Shown here in pieces: positions 36,238 through 45,208 of a DNA stretch of 64,000 nucleotides. The stretch covers positions 248,001 to 312,000 of the forward strand of contig NZ_PYCN01000005.1 of assembly GCF_003062295.1 (NCBI RefSeq). Reading direction: 5' to 3'. The position numbers and the translations under genes are program-made. The DNA comes from Bradyrhizobium algeriense. Its GTDB lineage: Bacteria > Pseudomonadota > Alphaproteobacteria > Rhizobiales > Xanthobacteraceae. A model generated the notes under the pieces. That model saw nothing but the letters and a program-made list of their open reading frames with translations. It did no database searches and was not told where the DNA came from. Every line of letters begins with the position of its first letter. The first letter of the stretch is position 1.

Positions 36238-37113
36238 CTACATCACGGTCGCAGCAATGAGTGCAATGCCAGATGTCATGGCGACGCCCCAGCTTTGCTT
36301 GTCGGTCACCGCAAATACGAGCGGATCCTCATGTAACTCCCCTCGATGAGCTTTAAGCCAGATGCGTGTCATCCAGTAAAGAAAAGGGGGCAACAGCAAC
36401 CACAATGGCCATCGACTTGAATAGAGGTCGACCATATCGGGGCTATTGATATACAACGCGAGGACCAGAACGGCGCTATAGGCGGCCGCAGAGCCGAGAC
36501 TCAACAGAACCACAGAGTCCTGGACAAAATAACCTCTTCCTGCCGCGCCTTCCTTTTGCAGGTCGCGCATCAACATCAATTCAGAATATCGCTTCACGAG
36601 CGCCAGGCTCAAGAACACAAACACGGAAAAGGCCAAGAGCCAAAACGACGGAAGGATCGCTGTCGCAGCGCTCCCGGCCAGCACCCGCATGGTGTACAGC
36701 CCGGCCAGCAGCATGACGTCGACTATCACCTGGTTCTTCAGCCAAAACGAGTAAGAGCAAGTCAGCAGGAAATACAGCATAAGAACGCCAAGAAACGGCC
36801 AGGACAGATAAGCCGCCATCAAAATGGAGATGACCAGAAAAATCGGAGCGACTATGACACCTTGCTTTACCGGTATTGCGCCAGAGGCAAACGGCCTTTT
36901 GCACTTGCGCGGGTGGGCGCGATCCGACTTCAGGTCTACGATGTCATTGATCAGATAGACTGCAGAGGCGCAAAGGCAGAAACTTGCAAAACCTAATAGT
37001 GCGCACCGGATCGTGTATAAATCTGTGAACTTGTGGCCGGCCAAAACCGGCAAGAAGAGAAGCAGATTTTTCAGCCACTGATGAACGCGTATAGCCCGGA
37101 GCCAAATCGACAT
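36238..37113 (-). CDS. UbiA-family prenyltransferase, decaprenyl-phosphate phosphoribosyltransferase-like
   Basis: 291 residues with seven to nine membrane spans. The metal/diphosphate motif is NDIVDLKSDRAHPRK (56-70), followed by KRPFASGAIP, which resembles the enzymes that attach phosphoribose to polyprenyl phosphate (the route to lipid-linked arabinose) more than quinone-forming UbiA. Together with the adjacent GT-C protein this suggests a pentose donor for the polysaccharide. No epimerase partner (DprE1/DprE2-like) is seen nearby, so the product is uncertain. Confidence 0.78.
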   Translation of the reverse strand: MSIWLRAIRVHQWLKNLLLFLPVLAGHKFTDLYTIRCALLGFASFCLCASAVYLINDIVDLKSDRAHPRKCKRPFASGAIPVKQGVIVAPIFLVISILMAAYLSWPFLGVLMLYFLLTCSYSFWLKNQVIVDVMLLAGLYTMRVLAGSAATAILPSFWLLAFSVFVFLSLALVKRYSELMLMRDLQKEGAAGRGYFVQDSVVLLSLGSAAAYSAVLVLALYINSPDMVDLYSSRWPLWLLLPPFLYWMTRIWLKAHRGELHEDPLVFAVTDKQSWGVAMTSGIALIAATVM

Positions 37114-37553
37114 GTCATGTAAACTTCGCAGAACGCTTCAGGGCTAAAGTTATTTTCATTCTCGCCGATGTTCGTTTAATGAGCCGGCTAAGCTGTTACT
37201 GAATAACCCGAAGCTGTGTTGAAATAACCATAGAACGTCGGCGCCACGATTCCCCATTCGTATAGACATCCAACGTACGCGAAAAATACCTTTAAAGACT
37301 AACCCATGCAATCAATACGCTGCCTTGCGCGAGCCCGCAGGGCTCGAATAGGCAGTTAGTGTTAATATCCAGGCTCTTGGAAAGAACCCTGGAGGTAGGG
37401 CTAGCGCCAAATACTGCCGTTAGATAACGTGTGGGTCGTTACCCGGAAATAGCTCGCCGGTGATTAAACGCGCGTATCAGGACGATGAAATTGGTCAATC
37501 TGTTCGCCATACTATTCGATAAATCAGTATTTCAGCACCTCAAAGTATAGCCA
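37114..37553. other. intergenic region with a strong stem-loop
   Basis: About 440 bases between divergent genes. The clearest element is an inverted repeat at 37321-37354: a perfect 7-bp stem (CGAGCCC / GGGCTCG) with a 3-base loop, extended by an outer GCCT/AGGC pairing. No T-run follows, so it is not a simple terminator. It may be a leader structure of the acyltransferase transcript or a DNA element. No ORF is supported. Confidence 0.45.
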
Positions 37554-38753
37554 ATGCGCCCAACCCCATACATTGTTCACCAATCTGACCCGTCGACTGC
37601 GCAAGGTCCAGTCAAGCGCGCAGGTTTTACACATACCGAATATCTGGGCCGGACAAGGATGCCGCTGCTCGACGGGATCCGCGCCATCTCCATTTTGCTG
37701 ACGATCACGGTTCATGCCCATATTGGGCAGTGGTCGTGGCTCGCCGGCGAACGCGGCGTCACGATGTTTTTTATCCTGAGCGGCTACCTGATAACCTTCC
37801 TTGCGTTGCGCGAGGAGCGCGAAAACGGTCGCCTTAACCTCTCGGCCTTTTACGTCAGGCGAACCTTTAGAATTTTTCCGCTCTACTACATCACGGTAGC
37901 GGTTTACGCTGTCCTGATTTACGGCCTGCAGATCCGGTCCGACAAAGCCGCGAATTTCTCCGGAGCTCTTCCGTACCTATTGACCTATCTCCAGGAGATT
38001 CCGTTCTTTTTTGGGGTTAATGGAGCGACGTCCAATATCCCCCTATTTCACTCATGGTCGCTGGGTATTGAGGAAAAGTTCTATCTGGTCTGGCCGGTTC
38101 TCATCTTTGTTTGTCTCCGGAGACTTCGCGCGTGGCGGCTACCGGCTTGCATGGCCATGATCGCCATATTCGCCTGGTCTCCCCACTTCGGAAGATATGG
38201 AATGCTGCTTTTTCCCTATTTTCATATCTTGGTGGGGTGCGCCGTTGCAATCGTCTTGAATGAAGCTCGATATTTCGCAATTGCTCGGACTCTCTCGAGC
38301 CGGCTATGGCTTTGCGCGATCCTATTGATATTCGCAGCGGTTCAGTTCATTTCACCGCTCTACACCTATTGGCCGTTTCAACAGCCAATCGATATTCTTT
38401 ACAGCCTCGTTGGCGGCCTGTTGCTGGCGGCGCTTCTAACTTTAGAGTCGGCGCGCGTTAGGATTCTAGCTCATCCAGCACTGGTGTTCATTGGCAGGCT
38501 GTCCTACGGAATCTATCTTGTCCACGTCCTCTGCTTGAACGTCTCCGAGGTCGCTCTAGGCAAGCTGGCAGGGTCAGTTTCAGTGCTCGTGTTGGCGCCG
38601 CTCAACCTGGTTATTGCGTTCGCCCTGGCAACTGCCGTCGCCTTGGCGTTTGCGATTGCAATCGAACGTCCGCTGATAAGAATGGGTCATCGCATATCGG
38701 GCGAAATACTTGCTGGCCGGCCTCGCCCCTCCATAGTCACGGAAAAGACGTGA
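37554..38753 (+). CDS. acyltransferase family 3 (OafA-type) membrane protein
   Basis: 399 residues, about ten membrane spans. The family start LDGIRAISILLTITVHAH has the conserved His, followed by FFILSGYLIT and FYVRRTFRIFPLYY with the Arg/Tyr motif, and later the HSWSLGIEEKFYLVWP box. These proteins O-acetylate or succinylate surface sugars across the inner membrane. No SGNH domain is fused. An ATG at 37659 (MPLLDGIRAIS) is an alternative start, with AAGG next to it. Confidence 0.87.
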   Translation: MRPTPYIVHQSDPSTAQGPVKRAGFTHTEYLGRTRMPLLDGIRAISILLTITVHAHIGQWSWLAGERGVTMFFILSGYLITFLALREERENGRLNLSAFYVRRTFRIFPLYYITVAVYAVLIYGLQIRSDKAANFSGALPYLLTYLQEIPFFFGVNGATSNIPLFHSWSLGIEEKFYLVWPVLIFVCLRRLRAWRLPACMAMIAIFAWSPHFGRYGMLLFPYFHILVGCAVAIVLNEARYFAIARTLSSRLWLCAILLIFAAVQFISPLYTYWPFQQPIDILYSLVGGLLLAALLTLESARVRILAHPALVFIGRLSYGIYLVHVLCLNVSEVALGKLAGSVSVLVLAPLNLVIAFALATAVALAFAIAIERPLIRMGHRISGEILAGRPRPSIVTEKT

Positions 38754-38987
38754 GAGGAAACTGAAGCAAGACCTGGAGGACTTAATCCTCTGATCGGCCG
38801 ATCTGAGCAGCTTCCGGTTTTGATGGACACCGAGATTGGGTGTTTCATGCATGGCGCTGCGCTGAGGTGGCCAGACTTTCCATGCCTAGCCGAATCGGTC
38901 TCGAGGTACCGGATCTCGCGCAGCGATGAGGAACTCAGCGGCAAGGTCGAGAAGGATGCTATCCGGATCGCAATAAGCCCTGCAGCG

Positions 38988-39989
38988 TTAGGACGGCGCT
39001 CCAGCCATGCTAAAATTGCTTCGTCTGCCAAAAAGCCACTTTTTCAAACGCACATCTATTAGTTCAAACGCGAGGGCCGATGTTGCCATCGCCGCTGCAA
39101 CTAGAAGCCAACCGTTGGTAACGCCGAAAAGCGCATAACAGACGATGAACGTTGGAATGTGGATCAGATATAATGGATACGATAGATCGCCCAGATAGTC
39201 CAAGATTGCTGATTTGCTTTGCCAAACACGGGCAATCAAAAGCAAAATATAAGCCGCGGCAAACGTTACGACGGATAGTGGCTCTGAAGTAATTGGCGAG
39301 AGATAGACCAAAACCAAGCCAAGCGCCAGGAAGAGCGCAGCCACGATATGCGATCTGTGAGAGTACAAGACCAGACCAATCCCGTAAGCCCAAAAATAGG
39401 TTATGAACTTGGCCTTGAGCAGGATGGTGTAGAAGATACTCGAACTCCAGCCATACGGTAACAGATAGAAGACTGCTGAGATTAAGATAAGTGCGACGGT
39501 GAGGCCGACGTGCATTCGGCAAAGATAAGGCGAGATCAGGTAGTAACCGCATTCCAAAGCGAGCGACCAGACGACCCCATCGTAAGCAATGCTCTTAACA
39601 AGCGTCATCTGCAGCATCAGGAGGTTACCGATCGATGTTAGCGGCCCACTCGCCTCCAGTTCATAGTGCGGTAGCTTGAAATTGCCGAGCCAGACCTGAA
39701 GAATGATCGCTAGAGCGACGCAGAAAAAGTATAGCGGATAGATGCGCTTGAAGCGCCGGAAATAAAATCCCTGACTGTCTTTATCGAGAGAGGCAGCTAT
39801 CGAAAAGCCGGAAACCATAAAGAAGCCGATGACCGCCGCCTTGCCACTAAGTGGCACGCAAATCTGCGATAGTATGCTGTCGTCGAACCATACTAAATGT
39901 CCGCATGCTACGATCAACGCTAAGGCCATGCGCAGGGAAGCCAAAAGGCTCCAATTGGTTTCAGGCAAAAGCTCCTCCGATACGGGCAA
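38988..39989 (-). CDS. acyltransferase family 3 membrane protein
   Basis: 333 residues with about ten spans and family hallmarks: LALIVACGHLVWF (conserved His), GFFMVSGFSIAASL, FYFRRFKRIYPLYFF and VWSLALECGYYLISPY. It is shorter than, and clearly diverged from, the + strand homolog at 37554, so it is not a recent duplicate. Likely role: O-acylation of a sugar residue of the polymer. Confidence 0.85.
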   Translation of the reverse strand: MPVSEELLPETNWSLLASLRMALALIVACGHLVWFDDSILSQICVPLSGKAAVIGFFMVSGFSIAASLDKDSQGFYFRRFKRIYPLYFFCVALAIILQVWLGNFKLPHYELEASGPLTSIGNLLMLQMTLVKSIAYDGVVWSLALECGYYLISPYLCRMHVGLTVALILISAVFYLLPYGWSSSIFYTILLKAKFITYFWAYGIGLVLYSHRSHIVAALFLALGLVLVYLSPITSEPLSVVTFAAAYILLLIARVWQSKSAILDYLGDLSYPLYLIHIPTFIVCYALFGVTNGWLLVAAAMATSALAFELIDVRLKKWLFGRRSNFSMAGAPS

Positions 39990-40209
39990 TCAATAAAATC
40001 CAGTCCCGAAACCTCTTCGTTTCCGTCTGACCATTCCGTTTTTTGCTAGACGGTAAGGAAAATCGAAACAATTCGGCGACAAATATAACATAATCTAGAT
40101 TAAGATCAGCCCTTTATTTGCGATATTTTAGCCCTTTCGTTTCGCGTTTCATTTTCCGTCGGCTTAAGTATGAAACTGGGCAAAATCATTGCTCGGGTGC
40201 AATGGCTTA

Positions 40210-42375
40210 TTAGTTATTGGCCGCCTGTTTATTAAAGGCCACAAGGGCGTCCCAGGACTTGTACTTCGGCGCGTAAGTGTCTCCCGAACTCAAGCCCCAC
40301 TGATTATTGCCAGGGACTAAGAGCCATGCCGGCGTCTGCGAATGTGGTTGAGCCATAAATTGGGAAATCTGGTCCCGCACAAGGGCAGCGAATGCGTCTG
40401 ACTGCTTATACGCCTCAAGGAGCTTGGCAATTTTACCCTCCGGACCACCGTAGGCGATCGAGATCCCCATCGCGGTGCAGGTCGTAGTCGAAGGGTACCA
40501 GCTTTCGTGGCCCCCCTCGTAACAGACGACCGACTTGTTGAAGGTTTTCGCAATCTCTTCCCAGACCGGATAAATGCCTACGCCACGCATTCCGGTGTTT
40601 AGTGACAGTAGAGTTTCACCTCCCGCGGCTCCGGTGCCCGTTTTTCCCGCGCGAATATCATTATCGAGAAAGGCCAAAGCGGAAGCCATTTTGGATGGCA
40701 CCGCGGTCGCGTAATCGTCAGCGGCAGTGAGCAATCCGGCGATACCAGCAGCGCCGCGGTTCAGGTAGTTGCCATCGAAATTGGTACACTGCGCACCCGA
40801 ATAGTAGGTTGCATACGAAAGCACGTCAAAATAGTCGATGGGCCTATTTGGCGCCTCATTGTAGTTAGGGAATCCTTTGGCTGCATATTTCGGGTAGAGA
40901 GCTCCGTTTAAGTCGCGCCCCTGCAGCTTGTAGTAGCTCGTTGCCGGTCCCCCTCCAAAGGCCTGGAATGCCATCACGCGCTTGAGCTGCGCGGATTGTC
41001 GGGGGGCCCAATTTGAGGTCACTAAACCCATGATTTGGCGGGACCGCAATGCATGCCAACCGAAGAACTGGCGCCCATTGTCAGACGGAAATCCCAAGGC
41101 TACGCCTTTGGCGTTTGACCAAACGGTCATAGGGAAACTCCAATTCCAAACTTCGTTCCCGTACTCGAAGTATGCATTTAAGCTGCTGTTCAGCTTGTCC
41201 CGTACCAGCTTTGCTATCGACGTGATCGACGCATCGTCCATATATGCACTGAAGTTGCACCAGTAGTCGGCGTTTACGCGATTGGCGAAAGCTACCTGCA
41301 ATTCATAGGGAATACAGGTTGTTTGGCCGTCCGACTGCCACAGGAATGAACCCAGGATCGAATCGTAGGTAAGCGTTGCAAGGCTGTTGGCCTTGATTTG
41401 ACCGATGTTCAAAGGCTGGCATGTTCCGCCGCCGGCCCCTCCGAGGACCGGCACAGCACCCCGTCCTCCCGAGTTGACCGTGATTGCCTTTGACGTATTT
41501 GCGTTGCCGAACTGGAGTTGGATCATTTCCCCATCGACATAAGCTTTCGTTGCGTCCCTTTGCGCTGCACAGATGTAATCGTTGGTTCCCGACGTGGTGC
41601 CGGCCCACGCACCGGGAGCCCAACGCTGGGCAATGAGGTTAATGGCTGTGCGCCATGGCGCAAGGTATCTCGCCTGCGAGACATTCCCACCATTCGGATT
41701 TGTCCATCCCATCGCGCGGACGATTTTCGGATTGAGCGTTCGGTAAGCCGCAACGTAATCGTCATCAAACATTTCCTCGGGTGTTGTCGCCCGGCCTATC
41801 GCAGCCTCATCGGAAAGCTTGCACAGCACTACATTCGAAAGGCCCGAAAACTGTCCCCCAGCGAGGAAGCAGAATAGAATTTTACCAGGAGTCGCTCCGG
41901 CAAAAGTGAATTCGATTCTCGCGTTAGTCCCGACGACAGTGAGGTTAAATGCGGTCGCGCCGGAGACATAGTTCGCACCGGAAGTGACAACGAATCCCGG
42001 AGAGCCTCTCATGATCTGGATCGACGCCGTGCCCGACCATTTTAGTACCATCGGAGTCGAAGGTGCCAAATTGCTGGGTAGCTTTATTGTTCCAGCGATG
42101 GTGGCCGAGGGAGTGGCCGTCGGGTAATTGTTTTCGTCCAGAATCGCCGGATAGGCATAACCCTGACTTGATTTGTAATCCGTCACGGAAAGGGCCAGGT
42201 TCTTGAAGATACCCGACTCAAGCGCCATGCCGATCAATGCTCGGCCCGTTGTGGATGCCGGTTTAGTGCTTGCACTTCGTGGTGGAGGGGCAGCTGCCCT
42301 CAGCACGCTCGGGCTTCCCAAGATTACCGCAGTCGTGGATACAGCGCTTAAAAAATTTCGGCGTGAGATTTCCAT
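40210..42375 (-). CDS. Tat-exported glycoside-hydrolase-like protein (clan GH-A type)
   Basis: 721 residues from the ATG at 42375; GGGAGG lies 6 bases before it. The N-terminus is a twin-arginine signal (ISRRNFLSAVSTTAVILG). Residues about 50-200 look like a beta-sandwich region. The rest resembles a TIM-barrel glycosidase: YFEYGNEVWNW gives a likely acid/base Glu408 after Asn, and VVCYEGGHESW gives a likely nucleophile Glu620, with a spacing usual for the clan. The family name is not known to me. Since it lies beside polymerase and acyltransferase genes, trimming or remodelling the exported polymer in the periplasm is inferred. Catalytic activity is unproven. Confidence 0.65.
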   Translation of the reverse strand: MEISRRNFLSAVSTTAVILGSPSVLRAAAPPPRSASTKPASTTGRALIGMALESGIFKNLALSVTDYKSSQGYAYPAILDENNYPTATPSATIAGTIKLPSNLAPSTPMVLKWSGTASIQIMRGSPGFVVTSGANYVSGATAFNLTVVGTNARIEFTFAGATPGKILFCFLAGGQFSGLSNVVLCKLSDEAAIGRATTPEEMFDDDYVAAYRTLNPKIVRAMGWTNPNGGNVSQARYLAPWRTAINLIAQRWAPGAWAGTTSGTNDYICAAQRDATKAYVDGEMIQLQFGNANTSKAITVNSGGRGAVPVLGGAGGGTCQPLNIGQIKANSLATLTYDSILGSFLWQSDGQTTCIPYELQVAFANRVNADYWCNFSAYMDDASITSIAKLVRDKLNSSLNAYFEYGNEVWNWSFPMTVWSNAKGVALGFPSDNGRQFFGWHALRSRQIMGLVTSNWAPRQSAQLKRVMAFQAFGGGPATSYYKLQGRDLNGALYPKYAAKGFPNYNEAPNRPIDYFDVLSYATYYSGAQCTNFDGNYLNRGAAGIAGLLTAADDYATAVPSKMASALAFLDNDIRAGKTGTGAAGGETLLSLNTGMRGVGIYPVWEEIAKTFNKSVVCYEGGHESWYPSTTTCTAMGISIAYGGPEGKIAKLLEAYKQSDAFAALVRDQISQFMAQPHSQTPAWLLVPGNNQWGLSSGDTYAPKYKSWDALVAFNKQAANN

Positions 42376-42484
42376 CATTGGCCTCCCAAAGTGCATCGGC
42401 TTGCTGTCAAATCAAGTAATCTGAACTTCCTAAATTTGGCCCCTGCGGGCGCGCCACTTTCTATTAAGTAAATAAACTACCTGT

Positions 42485-43897
42485 TCACCCCTTCAGCGGC
42501 GCAGGCGGGAAGATGTCAGGGCGTCCAAACCTGTCAGCCTCAGAAGCACTGGGTTTTCGTGTGGCTACTAACTGTAAGGCTTCCGCACGTCCCAATAGCG
42601 CTCCCGAGAAAAGCCAGGTCACGGGCAACAGGCTGGCATTGGGCAATAGGTCTAAAACATTGGTCGCCACAATCAGCGCGAGAGCGGTTAACAATACCCT
42701 TTCCTTAAATGACCGGGCTTTTCGTGACGCTGCAGCAGCCTTTATGACGCACAGCGCGAGAAGTCCAAATTCTGCGACAAAGCCGAGTATCCCGAATTGA
42801 CCGATCGTGATTACCCAATGACCGTCGGTGACGGCCAGGTCCCTGCCTTCCGAATCGTAGACTCGGCTCCTCCCGAATCTACCCCAACCGAACACGGGAC
42901 GCTGCAAAGCTCTGTCCAGCAACAGTGTTTCGTTCTCGAACCGTGCTCCAAGCGACGCCGCGCGATCAGCGCTTACGGTTGCTGCAAGATCAACCATCAG
43001 CCGAGTCGGGACCATGTCAGCAACTCGCAACATTGGATAGAACAGAGCAAGCAGGACAAAGATTGCGGCTACGCGCCCCTGAAGCTTAGGTTTAGCGAGG
43101 TAGACCAGCGGGACGACAACAAGAGCGAAAACGGTCGCACCCGCACTTCTACAGAGGACTAAGACGGCGGCCAGATAAGCCGCTTTGCCACCGCTAGATC
43201 GGCTAAGATGCGGAGGATCACTCCGTCGCAACGCCACCGCAGCAACGACGGTCATAAAAAAGAAAGTTGCTGCGGTAAGCCCATGTCCCATAAACACCAT
43301 GGGACGGTAACCGCCATCACGAACCTGCTGGATAAAATCAGTTGGGCTATAACCATATACCCAAACATGAAACTGCGGACTAAATCGCATCTCGAATAGC
43401 ATGGGGATCGAATATAGCAATCCAGCAACCAGCAGGACTTTCATAATGCTTTCGTTCGCCTGCTCCGTTCGAAACAATCCACGCCCGACAAGAAAAGGCA
43501 GCAGAATAATTAGTCCGAATTCAACAGCCGATACGGCATCATAGATACCAACGCCCGGGATGACACGGTTGCCTGCGAAGACCGGATCACCATTCAGCAT
43601 AGATGTTACAATCGGTCCGAATAGGAACATAGCGAGAAGCACTTCTGCTAACCCGAACCTCAGATGCCATGGCCGGCGGACAGCGATCAGATAACCGAAA
43701 AAAATACAAAAACTTGGAATCGTCGCCTTGTCGAACGGTGGAATCATTTCAAATTTGATTCCACTTCCCACTGGAAGAAGCAGTTGCGCCCCGACAATGG
43801 TCCACAGCGTCGCCTGAACCGCCGGCCGAGTCGCAAAAAGCGCGACGGATACTATCGGCCACAGCAGCAGAGCCACAGTCGCGACCGTGCTATTCAT
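42485..43897 (-). CDS. Wzy/O-antigen-ligase-like polysaccharide polymerase
   Basis: 470 residues with about eleven hydrophobic spans and a large periplasmic loop (about 300-360, containing NETLLLDRALQRPVFGWGRFGRSRVYD). The G-W-G-x-G segment and DGHWVITIGQFGILGFVAEFG are typical of the Wzy_C/O-antigen ligase group. With the flippase at 46595 it would make a Wzx/Wzy-type pathway. The gap to the glycosyltransferase upstream on the same strand is 87 bases, so one transcript is likely. Confidence 0.8.
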   Translation of the reverse strand: MNSTVATVALLLWPIVSVALFATRPAVQATLWTIVGAQLLLPVGSGIKFEMIPPFDKATIPSFCIFFGYLIAVRRPWHLRFGLAEVLLAMFLFGPIVTSMLNGDPVFAGNRVIPGVGIYDAVSAVEFGLIILLPFLVGRGLFRTEQANESIMKVLLVAGLLYSIPMLFEMRFSPQFHVWVYGYSPTDFIQQVRDGGYRPMVFMGHGLTAATFFFMTVVAAVALRRSDPPHLSRSSGGKAAYLAAVLVLCRSAGATVFALVVVPLVYLAKPKLQGRVAAIFVLLALFYPMLRVADMVPTRLMVDLAATVSADRAASLGARFENETLLLDRALQRPVFGWGRFGRSRVYDSEGRDLAVTDGHWVITIGQFGILGFVAEFGLLALCVIKAAAASRKARSFKERVLLTALALIVATNVLDLLPNASLLPVTWLFSGALLGRAEALQLVATRKPSASEADRFGRPDIFPPAPLKG

Positions 43898-43984
43898 CTA
43901 GTCCCTGTTGTTTTGACCAAGGCATCCATTGCTCATCAATACTCTTTCAGTCACGAACCGTTCGTTGACCCAAGTGCCTGGACT

Positions 43985-45208
43985 TCACGTCGCCAAGCGC
44001 TCCTTGCGAGACCCAGCCAGACGCTGACCAATTATCGCATCACGCAACGAAATAGCGCTTGCTGCCACGTCGAACCGATGGGACGCGGTCTGTCGCGCAG
44101 CAGCGCCAATTCTTTGGCGGACAGAAATATCTGCAGCCAGAACCATAACCTTATCAAATATGCCGTCCTCGTCCCGCTGGGCGACAAGAAAACCATCAAC
44201 ACCCGAACGAATCATCTCAGGTGTCGCACCGATTATACTCGAAATGACGGGAAGACCGGCCCCCATGGCCTCCATTACGGACACCGGCCAAGCCTCGCCC
44301 ATGCCCACGCTCGTCAAAAGAAACGCATCGGCATCGGAAAGCAACCCGAACACCTCGTTCTCAGAGACCGTTCCAGTCAGTTTGACGGAATTCTCCAAGC
44401 CATATTCGCTTATTTTCGCGACGATGGCCTCCCTGAACGTCCCCTCGCCTGCGATGGTGTAGGTGACGTTCATGCCCTCGTCACGCGCCCGCCGGATCGC
44501 AGCGAGCGCATGGAAATGCCCCTTGTTTGGATGGAGGCGGGCAATCGTCACGAGCCGCAATGAGCCAGGCTGGCTTGTCCGCTCCAGGCCCAGTCCGGCG
44601 AGCCTGGACGTTTCGATACCCATGAACGTCGGGAGGACTTTCCACTCCGGTAAGCCAATCCTTTCGATGATCTGGTCGCACAAATGTTTGCCGACAGCAG
44701 AGACGAATTCGGCCTCAGCAAACTTGGCGCGATGGTCGCGACCGTAAACGTCCAGATCGCCGTGAAGCGTCAGACTAAACGGAGGGCCGCCCATTCGCTT
44801 TGAGAGCGCGAGTATGTGGGCGGAATCCGCACATGAATGGCCGTGGATGTGATCGATGCGATTTTTCCGGGCCCACTCAAGCAGATCAAGTGCGCAAATC
44901 AGGTAGGCAATCTGGCGCACTTTGTCCTTGGGTGAGGTGTCGAGCTGCCTCAGATAAGCAAACGCCGAACCCGTTCCGGTGAGGCCCCTGCGCACCCAGC
45001 CAGTCAGAGCGCCAACCTTGGGCGGCAACAAGTAATGGGTATTCGCCACGGCCTCTTTCGCGAAGTAGTGCCTGCATGCATCCGGCGAAGGCTTCCGTGT
45101 TGACAGGATGAATACCTCATCACCAAGCCGCCGAAGCGCTTCAATCTCTCTCCAGAAAAAGATATGAGTTTGCGAAGGAAACTCCGGAACTAGATAACCC
45201 AATCTCAT
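43985..45208 (-). CDS. family 4 glycosyltransferase (colanic acid type)
   Basis: 407 residues. It opens MRLGYLVPEFPSQTHIFFWR, with the acceptor-side HGHSCADSAHIL and LTLHGDLDVYG. The donor half has LVTIARLHPNKGH and the E-x7-E region GMGEAWPVSVMEAMG. It resembles the GT4 protein at 11030 in overall plan. Its start overlaps the stop of the preceding gene by four bases (ATGA), which indicates coupled translation. Confidence 0.87.
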   Translation of the reverse strand: MRLGYLVPEFPSQTHIFFWREIEALRRLGDEVFILSTRKPSPDACRHYFAKEAVANTHYLLPPKVGALTGWVRRGLTGTGSAFAYLRQLDTSPKDKVRQIAYLICALDLLEWARKNRIDHIHGHSCADSAHILALSKRMGGPPFSLTLHGDLDVYGRDHRAKFAEAEFVSAVGKHLCDQIIERIGLPEWKVLPTFMGIETSRLAGLGLERTSQPGSLRLVTIARLHPNKGHFHALAAIRRARDEGMNVTYTIAGEGTFREAIVAKISEYGLENSVKLTGTVSENEVFGLLSDADAFLLTSVGMGEAWPVSVMEAMGAGLPVISSIIGATPEMIRSGVDGFLVAQRDEDGIFDKVMVLAADISVRQRIGAAARQTASHRFDVAASAISLRDAIIGQRLAGSRKERLAT

